Shown: positions 48,712-56,684, counted from the first letter of the stretch. The stretch is DNA of 64,000 nt from Pseudovibrio exalbescens (GCF_028737195.1 NZ_JAQZAJ010000001.1:496001-560000), one strand, 5' to 3'. Made by a program: numbers and translations. The notes: a model not told the origin generated them from the sequence alone.

Positions 48712-49785
48712 ATGCGCAAACTGTTGAGCCTGGCCGCAACGGCTACTCTTGCACTTGGTCTTACTGCGGGTATTGCCTCTGCAGAAGATCCACTCAAGGT
48801 TGGCTTTATCTATGTTGGTCCGGTTTCCGACCACGGCTGGTCTTACCAGCACGATCAGGGCCGTCTAGCGATCGAAGAGCACTTCGGTGACAAGGTGGAA
48901 ACCACCTTCATCGAAAGCGTGTCTGAAGGACCAGATGCGGAACGTGCGATTGAACGTCTTGCTCGCTCCGGCCATGATCTGATCTTCACCACTTCCTTCG
49001 GCTACATGAACCCGACTGTGAAGGTTGCCAAGCGTTTCCCAGATGTGAAGTTTGAGCACGCCACCGGTTACAAGCAGGCTGAAAACGTCGCCACCTACGG
49101 CGCCCGTTTTTATGAAGGCCGCTACATCATCGGTCAGATTGCAGCAAAGGTTTCTGAAACCGGCACTGCAGGCTACATCGGCTCATTCCCAATCCCGGAA
49201 GTTGTGCGCGGCATCAACGCCTTCATGCTGGGTGCTCAGTCTGTAGACCCGGACTTCAAGGTGAAGATCGTATGGGTAAACTCCTGGTACGACCCGGGCC
49301 GCGAAGCTGACGCTGCCAAGGCACTGGTTGATCAGGGCGTGGACATCATGGTCCAGCACACCGACAGTCCTGCGCCGCTTCAGGTTGCTGAAGAACGTGG
49401 CATCAAGGGCTTCGGTCAGGCATCCGACATGATCAAGTTTGCGCCAAACGCGCAGATGACAGCCATTGTCGATGACTGGTCCGAGTACTACATCGCACGC
49501 GTTCAGGCGGTGATGGACGGCACTTGGGAAGGTGGCGACACCTGGGGCGGTCTGGACCAGAAGCTGGTTCACATTGCACCCTTCACCAACCTGCCAGAAG
49601 AAGTGGCAGCAGAAGCTGCAGCAACCACAGAAGCAATCCGCAAGGGTGAACTGGTTCCGTTCAGCGGCCCAATCACCAAGCAGGACGGTTCTGTGTTCCT
49701 GGAAGAAGGTCAGCAGGCGACCGACGAACAGCTTCTGGGCATGAACTTCTACATCAAAGGCGTTGACGACCAGCTTCCAAAGTAA
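48712..49785 (+). CDS. BMP family ABC substrate-binding protein, copy 2
   Basis: This 357-residue protein is the same length as copy 1 and alike along its whole length. It has its own signal peptide (RKLLSLAATATLALGLTAG, cut near ASAED). Core motifs are KVGFIYVGPVSDHGWSYQHD, VKFEHATGYKQAENVATYGA and VNSWYDPGREADAAKALV. The C-terminal third differs most, where the ligand lobe meets the hinge. It has GGGGAGG upstream of the ATG. Codon choice is C-rich and narrow, like enolase, suggesting strong expression. The copies may bind different purines. Confidence 0.92.
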   Translation: MRKLLSLAATATLALGLTAGIASAEDPLKVGFIYVGPVSDHGWSYQHDQGRLAIEEHFGDKVETTFIESVSEGPDAERAIERLARSGHDLIFTTSFGYMNPTVKVAKRFPDVKFEHATGYKQAENVATYGARFYEGRYIIGQIAAKVSETGTAGYIGSFPIPEVVRGINAFMLGAQSVDPDFKVKIVWVNSWYDPGREADAAKALVDQGVDIMVQHTDSPAPLQVAEERGIKGFGQASDMIKFAPNAQMTAIVDDWSEYYIARVQAVMDGTWEGGDTWGGLDQKLVHIAPFTNLPEEVAAEAAATTEAIRKGELVPFSGPITKQDGSVFLEEGQQATDEQLLGMNFYIKGVDDQLPK

Positions 49786-49823
49786 GCTGCTCAACCAATC
49801 TACATTCCAGTTTCAAAAACAGA

Positions 49824-49849
49824 CAGGGCGGCGTACCACCGCCGCCCTG
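49824..49849. repeat. Stable stem-loop between the binding-protein gene and puuD
   Basis: A perfect 10-bp GC-rich stem (CAGGGCGGCG with CGCCGCCCTG) closes a six-base loop, 38 bases after the second binding-protein gene and 38 before puuD. No T-run follows. Such structures after binding-protein genes often protect the upstream mRNA and lower expression of the next gene. Confidence 0.6.
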
Positions 49850-49887
49850 GCTCTGGACCATGCCAAGTTTCACAGAAAAGCAGAGCC

Positions 49888-51066
49888 ATGACCGTCACAT
49901 TTGCTATGGACTGGCTCAATCTGCTGTTCCGATGGGCTCACTTGATCGTCGGCGTTGGTTGGATTGGGACGTCCTTTTATTTCATTGCACTGGATCTCTC
50001 CCTCAAAAAACGGGAGAAAATGAACCCGGGTGTCGCAGGCACCGCTTGGGAAGTTCATGGTGGCGGCTTTTATCATGTCGAAAAGTACATGGTCGCACCA
50101 AAGGAGCTTCCAAGTGACCTGATCTGGTACCGCTGGGAAGCCTATCTGACATGGGTCACGGGCTTTGCGCTTTTGGTCGTGCAGTACTACTTCAACGCCT
50201 CGGCCTATCTGATCGATCCGAGCGTGATGGCAATCCATCCGTCAGAAGCAATCGTGATTTCCATCTTTTCCCTTGGCGTGGGGTGGGTGATCTATGACTT
50301 TTTGTGCCGCTCGCCAATTGGTCAGAACACGCCTGTATTGGCTGCCTGTCTTTTTGTTCTCATTGTTGGTGCAGCCTGGTTCTTCTCCCACGTGTTTTCC
50401 GGAAGGGGCGCACTCATCCACGTGGGGGCACTGGTCGGAACGATCATGGCCTTCAATGTGTTCCGGGTGATCATCCCGAACCAGAGGAAGATTACTGCAA
50501 GCCTTCTGGCGGGCCACGACCCTGACCCGCGTCTGGGACAAATTGGCAAACAGCGCTCCGTTCACAACAACTATCTCACGCTGCCCGTGTTGTTGATGAT
50601 GGTCTCCAACCACTATCCCATGCTCACGGGCCATCCGCAGATCTGGCTTGTTACTGCGCTCATTCTGATCATGGGCGGGATGCTGCGCCACTTCATAAAC
50701 CGCCACGATGCGCACGACAATTTCGCCCGGTTCTGGTGGAGCTTGCCAGCGGCGGCCGTGGCGCTTGTTGCCGCCATCATCTACACCGCACCGCGAGATG
50801 TCAGCTCAGCAGAACGCATTGCCGACATTGAGGCGGTTTCACTGGCCCAGACCCATTGCGCTGCCTGTCACGCGGCCTCACCAAGCGATCCGGCCTTCGA
50901 GGAGGCACCCAAGGGCATTCTTCTGGAAACCGCGGCGGATTTGCGACGCTACAGCGATCTGGTCATGGCCCAAGCGGTTCATTCCGATGCCATGCCCCTT
51001 GGCAACTTGACCGGCATGACACGGGAAGAGCGGGACAAACTTGGCGCGTGGCTTTTGAGCAAGTAA
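49888..51066 (+). CDS. puuD: Urate hydroxylase PuuD, membrane-bound with cytochrome c domain
   Basis: This 392-residue protein has about eight transmembrane segments followed by a C-terminal cytochrome c domain with the haem-binding motif CAACH (in THCAACHAASPSD). The N terminus WLNLLFRWAHLIVGVGWIGT and the HGGGFYHVEKYMVAP stretch are diagnostic. PuuD oxidises urate to 5-hydroxyisourate and passes electrons to the respiratory chain instead of to oxygen, so no hydrogen peroxide is made. Its product is the substrate of UraH, whose gene is 11 kb upstream in the same cluster. A weak purine-rich site precedes the ATG. Confidence 0.93.
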   Translation: MTVTFAMDWLNLLFRWAHLIVGVGWIGTSFYFIALDLSLKKREKMNPGVAGTAWEVHGGGFYHVEKYMVAPKELPSDLIWYRWEAYLTWVTGFALLVVQYYFNASAYLIDPSVMAIHPSEAIVISIFSLGVGWVIYDFLCRSPIGQNTPVLAACLFVLIVGAAWFFSHVFSGRGALIHVGALVGTIMAFNVFRVIIPNQRKITASLLAGHDPDPRLGQIGKQRSVHNNYLTLPVLLMMVSNHYPMLTGHPQIWLVTALILIMGGMLRHFINRHDAHDNFARFWWSLPAAAVALVAAIIYTAPRDVSSAERIADIEAVSLAQTHCAACHAASPSDPAFEEAPKGILLETAADLRRYSDLVMAQAVHSDAMPLGNLTGMTREERDKLGAWLLSK

Positions 51067-51113
51067 GCTGGACGGGTTAGCCGGACAACAAAATCAAGTC
51101 GGCGAGGAGGGGC

Positions 51114-51650
51114 ATGAGCTATTCACTGGTTGAAGTCAATCAAATGGACAAGGAAACGTTCGTCGCCGCCTTTGGGGACGTGGCCGAACATTCCCCCTGG
51201 GTCGCAGAAAAGGCTTATGAGCTGGGACCATTTCGGGCCCGTGATGATCTGGCGGACGCTTTTAGCAAGGCGATGGACACAGCCCCGCAAGCTGACCAGC
51301 TGGCGCTCATACGCGCCCATCCTGATCTTGCAGGAAAAGCTGCGCTGGCGGGAGAGATTGCCGAAAGTTCGAGAGATGAACAAGCCGGAGCCGGGCTGGA
51401 TCGGCTCACCCGGGAAGAGTTCGCGCGCTTCTGCGCGCTTAATGACGCGTACAAGGACAGGTTCGGCTTCCCCTTCATTTTTGCGGTAAAGGGCGCAACC
51501 AAGACGCAAATCCTTGCAGCGTTCGAGCCGAGGTTGCACAATAGCCCGTCTGAGGAATTTTCTGAAGCGCTTCGGCAGATCGCCCGGATCTTCCGTTTTC
51601 GTCTGGAAGCGCTTGTCGAGGCTCCCCACGAGAGAGGATCGGAAGGATGA
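51114..51650 (+). CDS. uraD: OHCU decarboxylase
   Basis: This 178-residue enzyme decarboxylates 2-oxo-4-hydroxy-4-carboxy-5-ureidoimidazoline to (S)-allantoin. Family marks are FVAAFGDVAEHSPWVAEKAY, the catalytic-His loop IRAHPDLAGKAAL, SSRDEQAGAGLDRLT and KDRFGFPFIFAVKG. The start ATG at 51114 follows GAGGAGGGGC. The stop overlaps the next gene (ATGA). With UraH and PuuD it completes the urate-to-allantoin branch. Confidence 0.95.
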   Translation: MSYSLVEVNQMDKETFVAAFGDVAEHSPWVAEKAYELGPFRARDDLADAFSKAMDTAPQADQLALIRAHPDLAGKAALAGEIAESSRDEQAGAGLDRLTREEFARFCALNDAYKDRFGFPFIFAVKGATKTQILAAFEPRLHNSPSEEFSEALRQIARIFRFRLEALVEAPHERGSEG

Positions 51651-52924
51651 CACTGGCTGTATCGGAGACCGTCCGCGCGCTTGGCAATCGCTCTGAAGAG
51701 ATGATCCGCGCCCTTGCAGAGATCACCGAAACGGAGGGCCAGATCACCCGCCTTTTCCTGAGCCCTGAACACAAGCGGGCCGCAGCTCTGGTTTCCGACT
51801 GGATGGAGCAGGCGGGCTTGACGGTGTCCAACGATGCCATTGGCACGGTGTGTGGCATCCTTCCTGCCAACAACAGGTCTTCTTCCAACAAGACGCTACT
51901 GATTGGCTCCCACATTGATACCGTGATCAACGCGGGCGCTTATGACGGCCCGTTTGGGGTGGTGGCCGGTGTTCTGGCTGTCAGTGAAATCCAGAAGCGC
52001 GGCATCGAGCTGCCGTTCGCCGTTGAAGTACTTGCCTTTGGCGACGAGGAGGGCGTGCGTTTTCCATCTACGCTGTTGTCCTCCAGCGCGGTTGCAGGCG
52101 TGGCAAAGCCCGAAGATCTGGAAGTCACCGACGCCGACGGCGTTCGGCTTTGCGATGCCTTGAAGGACTTCGGCGGCGATCCTGCTGCCACAGCTAAGGC
52201 GGCCCGCGACCCTGACAGTGTGCTTGGCTACCTTGAGGTTCATATCGAGCAAGGCCCAGTGCTTGAAGCGGAGCGCCTGAGCGTGGGAATTGTCACGTCC
52301 ATTGCCGGTGCCAACCGCTACCGCGTTACGCTCTCGGGCATGGCCGGGCATGCGGGCACTGTTCCCATGCATTTGCGCAGTGACGCCCTTGTGGGGGCCG
52401 CAGAGCTGATTTGCGCCATCAATCAGATCGCCCACGAGGCCAATGATCACGGTGTTGTTGCCACCGTGGGTGAGCTTTCCGTGGAGCCGGGCGCTGTGAA
52501 CGTGATCCCGGCGGAAGTGGTGCTGTCGCTTGATCTGCGCGCAGCAACTGACGAACCGCGCCATGAAGCGGCACGGGCGATCAAGCAAGCGGCGGACAAG
52601 ATTGCAGCAAAGCATGGCCTTTCTGTCGGCTTCGAGCAGTATCATGAGGTCAGCACCTGCTTGTGTGCGGATCGTTTTCAGAACACCGCCGAAAAGGCGA
52701 TCAAGTCGCTGGGGCTGCGCCCGCTGCGCCTCATGTCCGGTGCCGGGCATGATGGTCAGGCCATGTCCCAGCTAACCGATATCGGTATGATGTTCGTCCG
52801 TTGTCAGGGCGGCATCAGCCACAACCCGCTAGAATATGTAGAACCCCACGATATGGGGCTCGCCGTCGAGGCTCTGGTTCGATGGATCGAGACGATTGCC
52901 GAGGAGGAAAGGGCAAAATCATGA
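51647..52924 (+). CDS. Allantoate amidohydrolase / M20 family Zn-dependent amidohydrolase
   Basis: This 425-residue enzyme belongs to the M20 subfamily that includes allantoate amidohydrolase, ureidoglycolate amidohydrolase and N-carbamoyl-L-amino-acid hydrolase. Metal-binding marks are GSHIDTVINAGAYDGPFGV, FGDEEGVRFP and YLEVHIEQGPVLE, and the C-terminal GAGHDGQAMSQ and GGISHNPLEY. The purine context points to allantoate (or ureidoglycolate) as substrate, releasing ammonia. The start overlaps uraD and the stop overlaps the next M20 gene, so the three are coupled. Confidence 0.85.
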   Translation: MTLAVSETVRALGNRSEEMIRALAEITETEGQITRLFLSPEHKRAAALVSDWMEQAGLTVSNDAIGTVCGILPANNRSSSNKTLLIGSHIDTVINAGAYDGPFGVVAGVLAVSEIQKRGIELPFAVEVLAFGDEEGVRFPSTLLSSSAVAGVAKPEDLEVTDADGVRLCDALKDFGGDPAATAKAARDPDSVLGYLEVHIEQGPVLEAERLSVGIVTSIAGANRYRVTLSGMAGHAGTVPMHLRSDALVGAAELICAINQIAHEANDHGVVATVGELSVEPGAVNVIPAEVVLSLDLRAATDEPRHEAARAIKQAADKIAAKHGLSVGFEQYHEVSTCLCADRFQNTAEKAIKSLGLRPLRLMSGAGHDGQAMSQLTDIGMMFVRCQGGISHNPLEYVEPHDMGLAVEALVRWIETIAEEERAKS

Positions 52925-54132
52925 AGGCCTTAATAGAGGCGCGCTTTGAAGAGCAGGTGAAGTTCCTGCGCAAGCTGGTCAAGGTACCGAGCGACAATCC
53001 CCCCGGTGATACAGAGCCCCATGCAATGAAAGCCGCCAAGCTTCTGGAAAAGCTTGGTTTTGTGGTCGAGCAACATCCGGTACCGGAACCGTTCGTGCGC
53101 CAGAACGGCATGGTCTCCGTCACCAACCTGATTGTCCGGGAAACCTTCGGCAAGGGGAAGGGGCCGGTGATTGCCCTTAACGCCCATGGGGACGTGGTGC
53201 CTCCCGGCGATGGCTGGACCAAGGACCCCTACGGCGCGGAAATCGACAATGGCGCAATGTATGGCCGCGGTGTCGCCGTCTCCAAGTCTGACTTTGCCAC
53301 ATACGCCTTTGCGCTTCTGGCACTCAAGGAAAACGCCAAGGGCCTTAACGGCACCGTCGAGCTGCACCTGACCTATGATGAGGAAGCTGGCGGGTTCGTT
53401 GGGCCGAAATGGATCCTGGAGCAGGACCTTTCCAAACCCGACATGGCGATCTCCGCAGGCTTTTCCTACGCCATCACCACAGCCCACAACGGGTGCCTTC
53501 ACATGGAGGTCATCCTGCGAGGCAAGCAAGCCCATGCGGCCATGCCCGAAACCGGTCACGATGCACTTGAAGCGGCCACGCACGTGCTTCAGGCGGTTTA
53601 TGGCGAGCGCGCCCGCCTTGCCAAGATCAAGAGCGCGCAGAAGGGCATCGATACGCCCAAAATCACCGTGGGCCTGATTTCGGGCGGCATCAACACCAAC
53701 GTGGTGCCAGACCGTGTTGCCCTGCGCCTTGATCGCCGGCTGATCCCGGAGGAAAACGGCGAGCAGGTCGAGGACGCTCTGATTGAGCTGATCGAGGGTG
53801 CGTTGCCGAAAGGCTCCAAGGTTGAGGTGGAGTGCCGCCGCATCATGTTGGCGGAGCCTTTGCGTGAGCTTCCGGGCGTTGAGAAGATGGTCGCGGCCAT
53901 TCAAAAGCCTGCCAAGGCAGAGCTCGGCGTGAAGGTGCAGCCCACAGGGGTGCCGCTTTACACCGATGCCCGGCATTACAGCGAGGCTGGCATTCCGACG
54001 ATCCTCTACGGGGCTGGTCCGCGCTCAATCCTGGAAGCCAATGCCCATGGCGCGGATGAACATCTGCAGCTTAGCGACCTGAAGTCAGCAACGGTAATTG
54101 TGGCGGAGGCCTTGTCTGAACTCTTGAAGTAG
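52921..54132 (+). CDS. ArgE/DapE-like M20 family hydrolase, unassigned
   Basis: This 403-residue Zn-peptidase-like enzyme is of the acetylornithine deacetylase/succinyl-diaminopimelate desuccinylase type. Metal and catalytic motifs are NAHGDVVPPGDGW, GRGVAVSKSDFATYAFAL, TYDEEAGGFVGP and YTDARHYSEAGIP. The dimerisation lid contains the GKQAHAAMPETGHDALEA stretch. It overlaps the preceding gene by four bases (ATGA) and so is coupled to the purine operon. Its substrate is unknown; a carbamoyl or acyl amide arising in purine breakdown is plausible but not shown. Confidence 0.85.
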   Translation: MKALIEARFEEQVKFLRKLVKVPSDNPPGDTEPHAMKAAKLLEKLGFVVEQHPVPEPFVRQNGMVSVTNLIVRETFGKGKGPVIALNAHGDVVPPGDGWTKDPYGAEIDNGAMYGRGVAVSKSDFATYAFALLALKENAKGLNGTVELHLTYDEEAGGFVGPKWILEQDLSKPDMAISAGFSYAITTAHNGCLHMEVILRGKQAHAAMPETGHDALEAATHVLQAVYGERARLAKIKSAQKGIDTPKITVGLISGGINTNVVPDRVALRLDRRLIPEENGEQVEDALIELIEGALPKGSKVEVECRRIMLAEPLRELPGVEKMVAAIQKPAKAELGVKVQPTGVPLYTDARHYSEAGIPTILYGAGPRSILEANAHGADEHLQLSDLKSATVIVAEALSELLK

Positions 54133-54402
54133 CCACAACGGGCGCGGCGACAAAGTGGCGGACGCCGCGCCCTCATCAGCCCTTGCCATCAGCTCCTGCA
54201 TGTCACAGGGCCTGTCAGACAGCACGGTGGATGCCAATGGCAGATCACTTCCTGCGGGCTGTTGGTTGGCTTTCTGGTGTGTTGCCTTGGGCGAGGGGCA
54301 TTTGCTTTGCAGCCCCCCATGCGCCCCCCAATGCGCCCGCCATGTACCCCAATGCACCTAAGTGGATCAGCGTCTTCAGCTGATCAGCGCGCGAACCGGC
54401 GT

Positions 54403-54939
54403 TTAGTGAACGACCTTGGCCACCAGTTCAGCGACGGGAACAAAATGCTCCTCACGGATCGGCTTGTTTGCGTCCACGCTGGTGTAGAGCTGCATGGCAA
54501 GCCCTGTGCTCTTGAAAACCGGGATGTCCAGTTCACGTGCGATTTCGAGGATCTTTACGCCCTTCACCTCTTTGCCCTTGATGGTTACCAGAGGCGTTGC
54601 GCTGCTTCCATGTTCATACCGAAGGGCAACTGCCGTGTGGTTTGGCGTCGCAATGACAATGGTGGAGCGGTTCAGGATTTGCTTATAGCGTTTACGCTCT
54701 TCCTTGCGCAGCTTTTCAGTGACCGGATGACCGGCATGAACCGGATCATAGTTGCGCCGAGGGCGCTGATTGCCTGCAAAGGAGCGAGGGCCGTTGTGGC
54801 GTGGCCCAGAAGGAAGAGGGGCCGCCACGGTTGCCGCGCGGGTTTTCACGATGTGCGTTACCATGAGTGCACATGTCATCAGACCAAGTGTGGCGATGAC
54901 GAGGAATTCACCAAGAGACTCTGCCAGTTCTATGATCAT
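54403..54939 (-). CDS. Orphan FlhB/YscU C-terminal-domain-like membrane protein
   Basis: This 178-residue protein has one N-terminal transmembrane segment (about 11-31), a basic Pro/Arg-rich linker, and from about residue 78 a domain like the cytosolic part of FlhB/YscU export-gate switch proteins. The match includes RKEERKRYKQI before the cleavage site, then AVALRYEHG, TPLVTIKGKEVKGVKILEIA, and VPVAELVAKVV at the end. The autocleavage motif NPTH reads TPNH (98-101), replacing the cleaving Asn, so self-cleavage is unlikely. It has one membrane helix instead of four, and no secretion genes are near. Its function is unknown. Confidence 0.6.
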   Translation of the reverse strand: MIIELAESLGEFLVIATLGLMTCALMVTHIVKTRAATVAAPLPSGPRHNGPRSFAGNQRPRRNYDPVHAGHPVTEKLRKEERKRYKQILNRSTIVIATPNHTAVALRYEHGSSATPLVTIKGKEVKGVKILEIARELDIPVFKSTGLAMQLYTSVDANKPIREEHFVPVAELVAKVVH

Positions 54940-55693
54940 GTTTGTACGCCGCCCATAACGTAAAACTCAATGAGGCGCCCAGATGGGTCGGACACCTGCT
55001 GGTCAGAGACAGTCCCGAAAGTGGTTCTTCCGCTTCTCGGGATGCTTTCAATTTGCGGTGCCCTCAAACCTTGAAACAAACGATTACAATTTGTCTCAAG
55101 TTTAAGAGGCTTTGTGCAAACGTCAGCTATTTGCCTCGATTTTTAATTTATCTGTTTGGAACCGACGATAAAAGTAAACCAAAACCTAAATTCACATAAT
55201 AATCTTGAATGTTTGGCCCCAAAATTACGTAGAAAAATCAAATATGTATCAAAATGAAGCAAAAATGGGGCAATTACAATTTTAGTAAAATGCAATTACA
55301 AATATTTATCTCTAATTTTCTTCAATATATGCACTAAACAGGCTTCAAGACTTGTTTCACCTCAGAATCATCAGGCTTTCTTCGCCCTCTAACCTGGAAA
55401 ACATTGAGTTTTCGATGGTTTCTCTCCGGGCTCCTCAGCAAGAACAGGAGGGGTCAGGCGAGGGCTCCTCAAAATAGACCAATCAGTCTATAGAGCTTGA
55501 CAAAAAGTAGACGACTGGTCTATTTTGGATCCCAGACGCAGGTTTTGCCGCGGGGATTGATGCAAACCACCGCGCCAAGGCCGCACAGACCCAGGGGCTG
55601 TGGAGGCACCATTCAAGCAAAAACCTGATCGGAGCAGGGAGCGTGCGCTCCCAAGGAAACCGAGAATGCGCCAGAAGGAAGCAAGGTGTTTTC
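54940..55693. other. AT-rich gene-poor region before the TetR gene
   Basis: About 750 bases hold no credible gene. From about 55070 to 55340 the sequence is strikingly AT-rich, unlike the GC-rich neighbours, and GCAATTACAA occurs twice in it (near 55270 and 55292). The right part holds the regulated TetR promoter. Both the orphan FlhB-like gene and the TetR gene are read outward from here. An AT-rich island like this is often a sign of transferred DNA or a nucleoid-protein binding site. Confidence 0.5.
55475..55526 (+). promoter_or_regulatory. Promoter and two NemR-like operator boxes
   Basis: TAGACCAATCAGTCTA (55475-55490) and TAGACGACTGGTCTA (55508-55522) are palindromes with TAGAC/GTCTA arms, as in the NemR operator of E. 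coli. TTGACA (55497-55502) is a perfect -35, and TATTTT at 55521-55526 is an acceptable -10 at an 18-base spacing. The second box overlaps the -10, so binding there should repress. The promoter drives the TetR gene at 55694. Confidence 0.7.
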
Positions 55694-56308
55694 ATGCCGA
55701 CAGGCGTAAAAGAAGCCCAAAACACAGCCAAGGGACTGCAGACCCGAGAGAAGATTTTCCAAGCGGCCGAGCAGTTGATCCTTGCCAAGAGTTTCAATGG
55801 CATTGGCCTCTCTGAAATCCTGAAGGCATCGCACATACCAAAGGGCTCGTTCTATCACTACTTCGCGTCCAAAGAGGACTTCGGCGCTCGGTTGATAGAG
55901 CACTACGCAGCACAGAAGGGGCCGCAGGTACACAAGCAGCTTTTTGAGGCCGGCGGCACCGCGCGCGATCGCGTGTTGGGCATCATCAGGGCCGAGATGG
56001 AAAAAACAAAGAGCGCGTCGTTCCGGATCTCTTGTCTGGTGGTCAAACTCTCTGGTGAAATTGCCACGACGAGTGAACCCATGCGCACAGCGCTAGAGCA
56101 GGCATCCGCCAGCTGGATCAAGAAGTATGCAGATGTGGTGCGGCAAGGCCACCTTGATGGTTCCATGCCATCTGCACTTGATCCAGATGCAACTGGTCAG
56201 GTGATCCACTTGGGCCTTTCAGGGGCCATGATGCAGGCGTCTATCCAGAACTCAACCGAGCCTTACGACGCCTTAATGAAGACAATGGAGCGGTTGACAG
56301 CGGCTTGA
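55694..56308 (+). CDS. TetR family regulator, NemR-like
   Basis: This 204-residue repressor has an N-terminal helix-turn-helix with GIGLSEILKASHIPKGSFYH and YFASKEDFGARLIEHY, and a C-terminal ligand domain. FRISCLVVKLSGEIATTSEP closely parallels the NemR stretch with the redox-sensing Cys (E. coli Cys106), and the TAGAC/GTCTA boxes upstream fit. E. coli NemR responds to electrophiles and hypochlorous acid and controls nemA. No nemA lies next to it. The ATG at 55694 has AAGGAAGCAAGG upstream; the longer frame is not conserved. Confidence 0.85.
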   Translation: MPTGVKEAQNTAKGLQTREKIFQAAEQLILAKSFNGIGLSEILKASHIPKGSFYHYFASKEDFGARLIEHYAAQKGPQVHKQLFEAGGTARDRVLGIIRAEMEKTKSASFRISCLVVKLSGEIATTSEPMRTALEQASASWIKKYADVVRQGHLDGSMPSALDPDATGQVIHLGLSGAMMQASIQNSTEPYDALMKTMERLTAA

Positions 56309-56321
56309 AGCCCCGTCTTAC

Positions 56322-56684
56322 TCAACCGGGCTTGGACACCACCTCAAGTGGCCCATGATCATCGCAGTGGCCATCGTGTGGGTGGTGGAGGCGCCCATTG
56401 ACCAGGTAGCAGATGTGGCCGCCGTGCGGCACCGCTTCATGGCCGCATCCGGGTCCGTGCACATGACCTGGCTCATGCCCCAGATCATCTGTGCTCAGGG
56501 GCGCACACTTTTCAGGATTCTTGTCGGAGACCTCGATAACGTGCTCTTCAACATCATCGCCATTTTGGTGATGCAGGTGGCCATCGTGCAGATAGTCCAC
56601 GTGATCACCATGCCTTACGGCCGTATGCCCACACTTGGGTCCATGCACATGATCGTGGTGTGTATCCTTGGGTTTGGTGCTCAC
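56322..56684 (-). CDS. Histidine-rich two-repeat metal-binding-type protein
   Basis: This 120-residue protein contains 23 His and 5 Cys residues. Two 29-residue repeats, at 11-39 and 73-101, share 19 identical positions. The pattern is HVHGPxCGHxAVxHGxH, then YLxxGxLHH. Between them lies a short acidic stretch (NGDDVEEHVIEVSD), and the C terminus is again His-rich (HHPHDGHCDDHGP). No signal peptide is seen, so it is likely cytosolic. The layout suggests binding of zinc, nickel, cobalt or copper. I do not recognise a characterised family. It is convergent with the TetR gene. Confidence 0.75.
   Translation of the reverse strand: MSTKPKDTHHDHVHGPKCGHTAVRHGDHVDYLHDGHLHHQNGDDVEEHVIEVSDKNPEKCAPLSTDDLGHEPGHVHGPGCGHEAVPHGGHICYLVNGRLHHPHDGHCDDHGPLEVVSKPG

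Noticed and set aside
54310-54360. C-rich near-repeats (ATGCGCCCCCC-like units) after the M20 gene
   Set aside because: The units are too short and irregular to be a CRISPR or true tandem repeat array; they may be chance composition.
54262-54963. 233-residue plus frame over the FlhB-like gene
   Set aside because: Only the minus frame shows a protein-family pattern; the plus frame starts in a C-rich repeat and has no domain.
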